Origin: Huiozyma naganishii CBS 8797
Taxonomy: Eukaryota > Ascomycota > Saccharomycetes > Saccharomycetales > Saccharomycetaceae
Assembly: GCF_000348985.1 (NCBI RefSeq)
Contig: NC_035924.1
Location: 1,178,001-1,242,000 of the forward strand
Reading direction: 5' to 3'
DNA length: 64,000 nucleotides
Shown: one piece after another, positions 40,752-48,115 of the stretch
Layout: each line of letters opens with the position of its first letter
Numbering within the stretch: position 1 is the first letter of the stretch
Translations under genes and position numbers: made by a program
Notes under the pieces: model-generated
Told to the model about the DNA's origin: nothing
Database searches by the model: none
The model's input: the letters and a program-made list of their open reading frames with translations, nothing else

Positions 40752-40889
40752 AAGCGCTGGCGCTGGCACTGGCACTGGGCATCAGGGACAAACATAAGTA
40801 ATTGAATTATTAGTAGCAAAAAATTAGATGTGGTAGATATGTAATATATGACGCTATGTAGGGGATAGATAAATGGTTGCTCAATGCAT

Positions 40890-41146
40890 TCAGTGGGCAT
40901 CCCCGCCCTTCCGCATGACCAGGTATATGGCCAGAAGGGCACCTGGAATCCAAGCGAAGAACGTCAAAACCACGTCCAGTAGGAACATGGCGCCAAACCC
41001 GTCAGTGATGAACACGGATAAGGGAGGTAGTATAATAGCTGGAAGAACACGCTCTTGTTAGTAAAGTTGAGTTATAGATAACCAGAGTTAAATTACAGAA
41101 GCGACATACCGATAAGAATGTTTAAAAAAGTAGATCCTGCACCCAT
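40890..41146 (-). CDS. PMP3: PMP3-type small membrane proteolipid, one intron
   Basis: Pmp3 is a small plasma-membrane protein (UPF0057 family) affecting membrane potential and cation tolerance. Two exons, 41146-41110 and 41038-40890, join to a 61-residue protein: an N-terminal helix (STFLNILIAIILPPLSVFI) and a second helix (FLLDVVLTFFAWIPGALLAI), with the family LPP and AWIPG motifs; S. cerevisiae Pmp3 is 55 residues. The intron 41109-41039 (71 nt) has 5' GTATGT, branch TACTAAC and 3' CAG, all consensus. The first exon codes only 12 residues plus one base. S. cerevisiae PMP3 is, as far as I know, intronless. The gene sits upstream of MTH1 as in YDR276C-YDR277C. Confidence 0.9.
41039..41109 (-). 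other. Spliceosomal intron in PMP3
   Basis: 71 nt: GTATGT at the 5' end, TTTACTAACAAG branch region about 20 nt before the 3' splice site, and CTTCCAG at the end. Splicing splits a GCT (Ala) codon after its first base. Confidence 0.92.
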
Positions 41147-41172
41147 TGTGTCTGTGTGTGTGTGTGTGTGTG
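41147..41172 (+). repeat. (TG)n tract in PMP3 5' leader
   Basis: A short TG dinucleotide run directly before the PMP3 start codon on the minus strand (CA-rich leader). Confidence 0.7.
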
Positions 41173-41233
41173 CTGTGGTTGGGGACAGATCAGAGAAGAG
41201 TACGAGAAGAACCACCTCTGAACCCACGAAACT

Positions 41234-41268
41234 CCCCTTCTTTATATACTGCTTCTAGAAGCTCCCCT
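41234..41268 (-). promoter_or_regulatory. PMP3 promoter: TATA, STRE-like and HSE-like elements
   Basis: On the plus strand: CCCCT at 41234-41238 and 41264-41268 (stress-response element core), AT-rich TATATA at 41241-41250, and the palindrome TTCTAGAA at 41253-41260, half of a heat-shock element. They lie 88-122 bp upstream of the PMP3 ATG. The combination suggests stress induction; inferred. Confidence 0.45.
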
Positions 41269-41480
41269 CAACTTCGAGACCACATTCCGTTAAGTTCCCT
41301 TTTTTAAGGGTTTGCGTCGGAAAAACTTTGGGTTTTAAGCTTCCGATTGTTCCGGCGGTCTCGGGGACTCGAGGGTATTGTGACGGAGTATGTATAGTTG
41401 CGGGGGGGTATGTATGACGATGGTATGTGTATATGCTGTGTTATGCTGTTGTGTCACCGGGGGAGGGACCCCGGTTTTTT

Positions 41481-42468
41481 TCACCCGGTGGCACCGAGTC
41501 GCTGAAGCACCTGCATCTGACACTGTTCCCACAGGATATCCTTCTCATCCTGCGAAAGGGGTTCGCCCGATTCACCCAATGCTGTGCTGCTGTGCTCACC
41601 TGATGCGGGGTTGTTCTGCAGTTTCCACAACTTGAACTCGTCGCACCTTTTCCGGAAGTCCGAGCGGCACTGCGCTTCTATCGCGATGTTGAGGAGGTAA
41701 CTCTCGATAATGTTCCTCCACTCGTGCTTCGCGAGGTAGAAGACGCCGTCACGGTACTTCCCGTCGCGGAACTGCTCGTGCTGCCTCTGTGCGGCAGCCA
41801 CGATACACGCGGCGTTGTCCCATCTGAACTGGAAGTCGATCTTCGCCTCTGCATACAGATCGCAGCTCACGAGAGTGTCAATGATCACAGACTTCGCACA
41901 CACCAACGGCAAGAGAACTATATGGAACTGGGGGCCGTGCGGACTCTCCACCAGCGGGATTGAGTTCCCCCACTCGGGCCGCAATCTCTCAACGATGAGC
42001 AACGACCGGAGATCGTTCAGTTCCCAGCCTTCCAAATCGCGACTCGTGAACTCGGGGCGTCCGTTCGGAAGCAGTTTGTTCTCGCGCAATATCTCCGGAG
42101 AGTACATGTCCGCAAAGGTCGACGGTAGTGCCTGCTCCAATGTCACTTGGGACACGAAGTGCAAAGGAGGTAGGGTTACGGAAGCGTCCTCGTCTGATTC
42201 ACATGCGCGTGTGAAGCTGCTGGTCGGGCTGGGGAGGCCCGGTCTCGTACCACTCGCCTGCGAGGTATACTCTAGAGAATTATCCAGGTTCCTAATGGAG
42301 GGCAGCTGGCATCGCTGGTCCACCGAGGGGAGCGGCAAATGTACGTATCTGGGGCCCTCAGCTGGTGTATTTTTCTGTACCGGGGCAGGCAGGGGGGAGT
42401 TGTCCCGTTTTAGGATCAGTCCCCGCGCGGAGTTTCTGAATCGAAAGCATGGGAGGAGTAGCAAACAT
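41481..42468 (-). CDS. MTH1: Glucose-signalling protein Mth1/Std1, frame broken by one extra base
   Basis: Mth1 and Std1 are co-repressors that hold Rgt1 on HXT promoters without glucose. The C-terminal ~280 residues are clear: FADMYSPEILRENKLLPNGR, FTSRDLEGWELNDLRSLLIV, RLRPEWGNSIP, HEWRNIIESYLLNIAIEAQC and DILWEQCQMQVLQRLG. That frame has no suitable ATG before 42740. The family start MF-x-x-PP is found at 42468 (MFATPPMLSIQK) one frame off; its frame stops at 42358. The 6-base G/C run at 42392-42397 lies in the overlap; one base fewer there gives a 328-residue protein (Mth1 433). A TATA box lies about 105 bp upstream of 42468. Next to PMP3, as YDR277C; Std1 is the alternative. Confidence 0.88.
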
Positions 42469-42570
42469 TGGCCTTTTTTGGCTGGTTTCTTTCTTGTGGA
42501 AATGTTATTGTGGCTCCTTTGTGTGTCGTTAAGGGTGGTTGGGGAACCACACCCTGCAACGCGCGTCTCC

Positions 42571-42578
42571 TTATATAT
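42571..42578 (-). promoter_or_regulatory. TATA box of MTH1/STD1
   Basis: TATATAAG-like sequence on the minus strand about 105 bp upstream of the proposed ATG at 42468. It argues against the far-upstream start at 42785. Confidence 0.5.
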
Positions 42579-43534
42579 GTTTTCCGACCACCCCAAAGCA
42601 GTCAGCACCCAGGTCTGTGATGTGCCGCGATGGGACCCTCTCTGGACACAATCCCTCAAGGAAAGTCGGACCGCAGTTGACCGAAGTGCGGGGCTCGCAT
42701 CCCGGGACACAGTGCTCCGCATACAAAAAGAAACGGCGGAACTTCCCACAATGCCCCGGTTTGCTGTACTCCGCCTCGGACCCATGGCTTCTCCGAGTCT
42801 CGAAGAAGCCTATTTGTCTCAAACAACGCTTGTCCCCGGCTGAGGTCGGGAAACGTTGCCCCACGGTCCCTGTAAAACTTATTCCCGCGTGAAACACAGG
42901 TTTCAAACGAGTCCGTCGTGTGGAAGGTGGGGCGGGGATACCACCGGAGACACGGACAAATGTTGCTGCTGCGGGACTTTACTCGTTACACAAAAAGTGA
43001 TACCATTGGACATTGCTAACCAGATGTGTGGGGTGGTCCGTCCCATCTGAGTTTGTTATTTGTGCTTGTGTAAGGGAAAGTTTATTGTACCTGAAAGTAT
43101 ATTGAGATGGTCTCTGTGTGGCATGAAGGCAGTAGTTGACTTCCCATCAAAGCAACCTAAACAAAGGTTTTTCCTTGTCCAGATGATGACATCGAAGAAC
43201 GATAAAAGATTCTACAAGCTTTAATCACGTTTCTGGAACATACGGAACATGCCATCTATTCAAGGCAATTACCAGAGAGTACAACAAAATGGCAGTGCTA
43301 TAGTGCAAGACTAACGAGGCGACGTGTGATTCGTGGTTGGCGAGGGCCCAAAACGAAGTTTTGAACTGCACGATAATTTTGTTTTCGCAGTGAAAAGGCT
43401 TGACTCGTAGAAGTAAAAATATTCAAACCACCGACGAGACTCACCAGGCTAATGGGGTCGGCCAGCTGAGCTCGCGGAAAAGCGAAAAAGGTTGGTTGCA
43501 ACACCTTACAAGATGTTACAACTGTTAATGTTAA
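42579..43534. other. Intergenic upstream of MTH1/STD1
   Basis: About 950 bp without a recognisable gene; CCCC/GGGG runs near 42655-42900 could serve zinc-finger repressors of the Mig1 type that control MTH1 in S. cerevisiae, but no site was scored. Confidence 0.5.
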
Positions 43535-43606
43535 TTCCGAAGCCGGGAGTCGAACCCGGGTCTCCACGGTGAGAACGTGATGTGATAGCCGTTACACTAC
43601 ATCGGA
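43535..43606 (-). tRNA. tRNA-Glu (anticodon CTC)
   Basis: A 72-nt cloverleaf on the minus strand. The D-arm (TAGTGTAACGGCTA) and anticodon arm (TCACG-TTCTCAC-CGTGG) are as in yeast tRNA-Glu, with loop anticodon CTC. T-arm GGTTCGACTCC. Acceptor TCCGATG against CTTCGGA leaves one T-T mismatch at positions 6-67, where the S. cerevisiae tRNA-Glu is paired; the discriminator is A rather than G. Probably functional, but the acceptor quirk deserves a check. Confidence 0.92.
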
Positions 43607-43849
43607 CTGTTGGAATTTGTAATATATGAGACCAGTAATAAGACACGTAATTCGGAAATGCGGTTCAATGTCCTGGACGCAGGACATGGGATCATAAAGC
43701 ATTGTGGACATTAACTAGAGAGCTCGATGGAGGGCAGACTAGGAGAAGGTTGCTACACCTTTCGAATCAGTCTACCGTGGCCGTGCGCCTCGAGACAAAC
43801 ATAAGCACCCAAAAGGTGACTGTACCCCAATAAGATATTAGTCACCAAA

Positions 43850-44049
43850 ATGATAGAGACCAATAGGAAACAAGATGATAGAAACCAATAGGAAACAAGA
43901 TGATAGAAACCAATAGGAAACAAAATGATAGAGACCAAGAGGAAACAGAATGATAGAGACCAAGAGGAAACAGAATGATAGAGACCAATAAGAAATAAAA
44001 TAATAAAGACACATTTGTAAAAAAATGATAGTGACCAAAAGGATAAGGA
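43850..44049. repeat. 25-nt minisatellite beside tRNA-Glu
   Basis: Eight consecutive units of 25 nt in perfect register, consensus ATGATAGAGACCAATAGGAA plus ACAAG. Units 1-6 (43850-43999) are near-identical; unit 7 is degenerate and unit 8 partly recovers. Because 25 is not a multiple of three, long minus-strand frames here simply cycle through the repeat and are not genes. Confidence 0.92.
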
Positions 44050-44121
44050 CACATAGTAACACAAAAGTGAAAGCGAGGAGATCAGGAAAGAGAAAGAACC
44101 TTCTGGAGAATCCTACGAGCC

Positions 44122-44154
44122 AAGTGTTGTTCTTCACTAAGAAGAACAACACTT
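44122..44154. repeat. Perfect inverted repeat (hairpin)
   Basis: Arms of 14 bp (AAGTGTTGTTCTTC and its complement) with a 5-nt loop ACTAA. The arms contain TGTTG and CAACA, the usual ends of yeast LTRs, facing each other. Confidence 0.9.
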
Positions 44155-45442
44155 ACTATATAAACAATTCATAAGTAAGAATAGCATATCTTACAAATTT
44201 GTGTGATGTAGGTGTCATTACATCACAAAAAATTGAATATCTTTACTCATTTTAACGGAACAAACTTTTTAATTACATCTTCAGGACGTTTTGTCTTCTA
44301 TATAAGAGCTGTGAGCCTCTTTTCTGTCTTGATGTAAAATTTTAACTTTCTAAAAGTGCTTAAAATACTTTTGTTCTGTTTGGGAAGCGGTAGCGTGATG
44401 AAAGTTGCAAAAAGAACCCGAATTTGTTGGTTGCTGTTCCTAATTTCCAAAATATTATTCGATGAAGGGTACATTTTAAAGATATTTTGAGGGTGCAGTG
44501 CTTACTGCAACAGTATATTCTTGATTTTAAGATGGAAGGAGTGTTGCATGAAAAACATTTGTCAGTATAAGTAGCTACATTATGGGATTTTATATGATTT
44601 ATTTTGCAACGAAGTCGTCATACAATTTGATAAATACTTCGTTCTGGCTCTGATTTTGTCAAAAAGAAGTAGTATACCACAATTTATGCTTAGTTATGGG
44701 TTTATGAACATTTAGGAGCGTTTATTGCCTAAAGAATAATATGAGAAATTGCGGAAAGCAGACAAGATGGGACATTCAATGATCTGCTTGAATTTGAGAT
44801 AAAGTTGCGCATTGTTTTGCATCGTGTTTTATGTGAGGAATTCTCAGGAGGAAAAATCATATAAAAAAGCCTAAAATAAAGCTCGATAAACTTGAATAAT
44901 CTCACGCTGTGATTATTTTCACTTGAATTACCATTGAGGCTGAAATCAAATTAATGACTGATTACATGGTTCAACAAAAAAATAAGGTACTTACGTCCAG
45001 AGGTCACAAATAGATAATCTCTTCAAATAGTAGAAACTAATATACATGCATATGAATGGGTGGGTCGGATATGTAATTGAATGGAGCAAGGATTACAGCT
45101 TTTCTTTTACTCAACGTGAGTCTGGTATACCACGGCATCTTCTCCGGTTTGTTTTTTACATTTTATAATGCACAATTGGGTCAGCCACCTTTAACTTCTT
45201 TTGAGAAAATACTGGAAATCAAATCAAACTATAAGCCCAACTACGAGAATATAGATGTAGTCGACCCAGAACTAAAGTATCCGAATGCTCTTCTCAGGAA
45301 AATTACTGTCAAAAGAACAGTTTTGCAGGAAATAGGAAAATATTTAACACATTTTACTGAACTGTTCGAATACTATCCCATTACTGTCCGAACAAGAGAT
45401 ATTGAATACTCTAAACATTCTAGGGCATAGTGTAAGAGCTAA

Positions 45443-45757
45443 AGCAGGTTGTGATTGAGTAAAGTGTGTAAGGACTCTGATATTGTGTATTTACGCCGTA
45501 TACCTAAAGTATGTAGTTATATCAGTTGTGCATCCTTGTCTAAAACTGGTTTTTTCTTGGGTCCTGGATTTAGAGACGGTCTTGAAAGATGTCGGTGCAG
45601 ATACCTTGCGGCTTATATACGTTCCGGATAACGGGCCATCCGCATGTCTCGAGTTCGTATACTCAAATGTCGGGTTAATAATAGTTCACAGTACTGTATT
45701 GGATAGGGTATCGGGTCATGAGTCCATTCCCAAAGGGAGTTCCCAATTTATCCTCAT
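45443..45757 (+). repeat. Dispersed ~310-bp repeat, copy A
   Basis: Matches 60448-60760 in inverse orientation. From 45560 to 45755 I count about four differences; the left part has more. Both copies keep the same short open frame (SWVLDLETVLKDVGADTLRL) but without an ATG. Confidence 0.9.
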
Positions 45758-45782
45758 AGAAACTTAGCATATATTCTTTCTA

Positions 45783-45793
45783 TTTTATGTTTT
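45783..45793 (+). other. Match to yeast ARS consensus
   Basis: TTTTATGTTTT matches the 11-bp S. cerevisiae origin consensus WTTTAYRTTTW in an AT-rich setting. A single match is weak evidence for an origin, and the consensus may differ in this species. Confidence 0.2.
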
Positions 45794-45970
45794 GCAATTT
45801 TAAGTAGAGCTTTGAAAAGAATCCATTTCATAATCAAAATAACAAACATATTAATTAAGCTTTAAGTTAGCTATCATTGTTTGATTTTTGTGCGGACACC
45901 CTAGTATTCATATTTATGATATATACGTAAGTATACTCGTTAATTTTGCTCTTTCTCATTTGAGTGTGCC

Positions 45971-46055
45971 TTGTTGGGAGACCTTGCATCCAGATACTGT
46001 CTTAGAAGACGTCTAAGAAGATATCTTGTCGTTTATATACGTTCCTGTAACGTGG
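45971..46055 (+). repeat. Diverged copy of the dispersed repeat
   Basis: About 85 bp resemble the centre of copy A (TTGGG near 45973, the AGATA-TTG block and the shared TTATATACGTTCC), with many differences and small gaps. Confidence 0.5.
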
Positions 46056-46621
46056 AACCAGAGTGTTTTGAGGTTCCCTTCACACCTTGAGCTATGTTTT
46101 ACAGAACTTAGGATTGGACAGGCCGTAAACGTATTGCTTTGTAGAATTGATAAACAACTACGACACGCTTCAACTTTCTTATCATTGATTCCAGCAAGAT
46201 TTACAATTATTGAACCTCTAGAAAGCGGTGAATTCACCAGAACGTCATGCGAGAACGATAATTACCCAATAGCAGTCAGTAAAACGTCTTCTTAATAGCC
46301 CAACCAGGTTGAAACCCTTTCTTACAACCTATTGGTGCCTAATTTTCAGTATTTAACCGGTGAGACAGTTGCTCACCACTTTCAAAGGGCAAGACAGAAT
46401 GAGGTAAAGCAGCCCGCAGAAGGGAAACTGTGTCTGTACTCTGATCAGAAAGGTATCATAGACCCATCCCTTGTCCCACCTCCACTATACTCTATATATC
46501 CAGTCAGAAGTAGTTGGTGCGATGGTAGCTCTTATTCCATTTTTCGTTACATATTAGGCCAATGGAATTCACAGTAATTAGGGATGCAGACTGGCAAGTT
46601 GTTGCTGAAGGGATGAGAACA

Positions 46622-47815
46622 ATGCAGTTAAAGCCTGCGATCCGAATTATTAGTAGCTGGAAACGGTTCTCCACACTGCCGTGCGGCGTGCGACCGGACG
46701 GTGGGGTTCACCCTGGGCAGAGGTCGAGTTCTGAGGTCATCTTCCGTGAGTATGTCGAGAAGTTGAACAAGCCGCGTGTGATGGTGAGGAACCGAACATT
46801 TGAGCCGAGATACACTCACCGAGAGTGGAAGGTGCTGAGACCTTACGAACAAGTTATCGGCTCTTGTTTGGCCAAATGGCTCTGGGTGAACTATCAGATA
46901 AACGACTTTCCGTATTACGATCTCAATATAGTGCAAGTATTCACTGACTTGAGGGCCTGTACTTCGATGTGCAAATCGATAATGACGTTCTTTGAGAAGA
47001 AACTCTCTAAGAACCATTTCGAGAAAATTCATTACATCTTGGTCCCACTGTACAAGCTAGACAAGATCCCCAGTGCCATCATGGATGGCATTCCAGGGCA
47101 TGTTGAGTTGGTAAACGATATCAAAAAATCACCCTTCCATAAAACGGGAGGTAAACTTGGTGCGTTGCAATCCCTGGAAAACTGGATCCAGGACCCAGTC
47201 TACGTTCTCTTTCTGAACGATATTTTGAGAAATATAGCCCACGACTTGGTGAGGTTTGGAGATCGCGGTTGGGAGCAATGCTACGTTTGTCTTGACAACG
47301 ATGGTCAGCCGAGGGATTACCAATTTCACGAGAATCCGGATCCTCTGTGCCAAAGGACACTGGATACAATTTTTGAAAGTGGGTCCATGGGATACCCAAC
47401 ACAGAATGTGTACGTACCGTCGCAGCTCATCCAATTATTTGACGTCATGCAAAGTCTGATACCAGAGTACCGTCTCTTTGCCATTGACCATGACCCTACG
47501 GCCACTCGCACCGGCTACACCAGGTGGTTGCAAGACATAATATATGGTACGTTGAAAACGACCCCGGGTCCCCTCGAAACTTTACTTGAGGGGGGCCACA
47601 AATTACCAATACAGTTCCAGCCAGACTTCAAATTCCTCAACAGCCTCTATACGAACCTCGAGAACTCTAAATTCGCCAACAAGATGTGCGAGGTAACATT
47701 TCTGCGCCATTTTGTCAACGATTGGACGGATACAAGCGCGAGTCAGTCCTCGCAGATGCAAGAGCAATACAAAAGTCTCCAGGGAAGCCCGCTCACCGTG
47801 TTACAGGCCGCCTGA
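46622..47815 (+). CDS. Divergent MidA/NDUFAF7-like mitochondrial protein (YKL162C-like)
   Basis: The start MQLKPAIRIISSWKRFSTLP looks like a mitochondrial targeting peptide; an in-frame ATG 60 bp upstream precedes acidic sequence and is less likely. The product is about 397 residues. Several blocks align by eye with the DUF185/MidA (NDUFAF7) methyltransferase family: QVIGSCLAKWLW, PVYVLFLNDILRNIAHDLVR with WEQCYV after it, and NVYVPSQLIQLFDVMQSLIP followed by YRLFAIDHD. The glycine-rich SAM-binding motif expected after the first block is replaced by YYDLNIVQVFTDLRACTSM, so methyltransferase activity is doubtful. I believe S. cerevisiae YKL162C is the counterpart; its neighbours differ. Confidence 0.7.
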   Translation: MQLKPAIRIISSWKRFSTLPCGVRPDGGVHPGQRSSSEVIFREYVEKLNKPRVMVRNRTFEPRYTHREWKVLRPYEQVIGSCLAKWLWVNYQINDFPYYDLNIVQVFTDLRACTSMCKSIMTFFEKKLSKNHFEKIHYILVPLYKLDKIPSAIMDGIPGHVELVNDIKKSPFHKTGGKLGALQSLENWIQDPVYVLFLNDILRNIAHDLVRFGDRGWEQCYVCLDNDGQPRDYQFHENPDPLCQRTLDTIFESGSMGYPTQNVYVPSQLIQLFDVMQSLIPEYRLFAIDHDPTATRTGYTRWLQDIIYGTLKTTPGPLETLLEGGHKLPIQFQPDFKFLNSLYTNLENSKFANKMCEVTFLRHFVNDWTDTSASQSSQMQEQYKSLQGSPLTVLQAA

Positions 47816-48115
47816 GACGTCCTCCCCACGCCGCAGAACGGGCGTCCAATCCTCTTCGAAGACAGCTTGCGGCTGTATCATAACCTTTAGTTACCGTCTA
47901 ATTTGGCTGCTTTTCAGGAAAAAATGGGGCTGTTAAAGAGAGCCACCAACGAGAGGGGAGAAAGGGAACCATGAGTTACTGACGAAGGACAGGTACTGGA
48001 CCCAGCGTGTGTTGAGACGGTTTCTTATAACTTTGTTTGGTGGCTACCCTTGGTGCTGTTTACTTGCTGCTCGCTAAAGATTTCTACCAGCTAGATATTT
48101 ACCTTAGAATTTGTG

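Larger units (their letters stand above)
43607..46560. other. AT-rich gene-poor island
   Basis: Nearly 3 kb without a convincing gene. It holds the 25-nt minisatellite, a hairpin, one copy of a ~310-bp repeat and a diverged copy. A frame at 45077-45430 (segments SFEKILEIKSNYKPNYENID, TVKRTVLQEIGKYLTHF) has no ATG anywhere and no recognised family; it may be a gene relic or a missed exon. Base composition is markedly more AT-rich than the flanking genes. Confidence 0.6.

Noticed and set aside
42469..42785. Start of MTH1/STD1 at 42785
   Set aside because: The extension crosses a TATA box, has no homology, and the family-type start lies at 42468 in the adjacent frame.
43607..43640. LTR start (TGTTGGAATT) next to tRNA-Glu
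   Set aside because: It resembles the delta LTR start for ten bases only, and no matching end was found.
43753..44152. Minus-strand frames rich in Phe, Leu and Ser
   Set aside because: They run through the 25-nt tandem array, whose non-triplet period makes all frames look repetitive.
44160..45060. Centromere in the AT-rich island
   Set aside because: No CDEI-CDEII-CDEIII arrangement could be found by eye; the centromere type of this species is also unknown to me.
44987..45098. Intron joining an ATG at about 44966 to the frame at 45077-45430
   Set aside because: A GTACTT and an ACAG exist, but the branch point is poor and the codon phase does not match.
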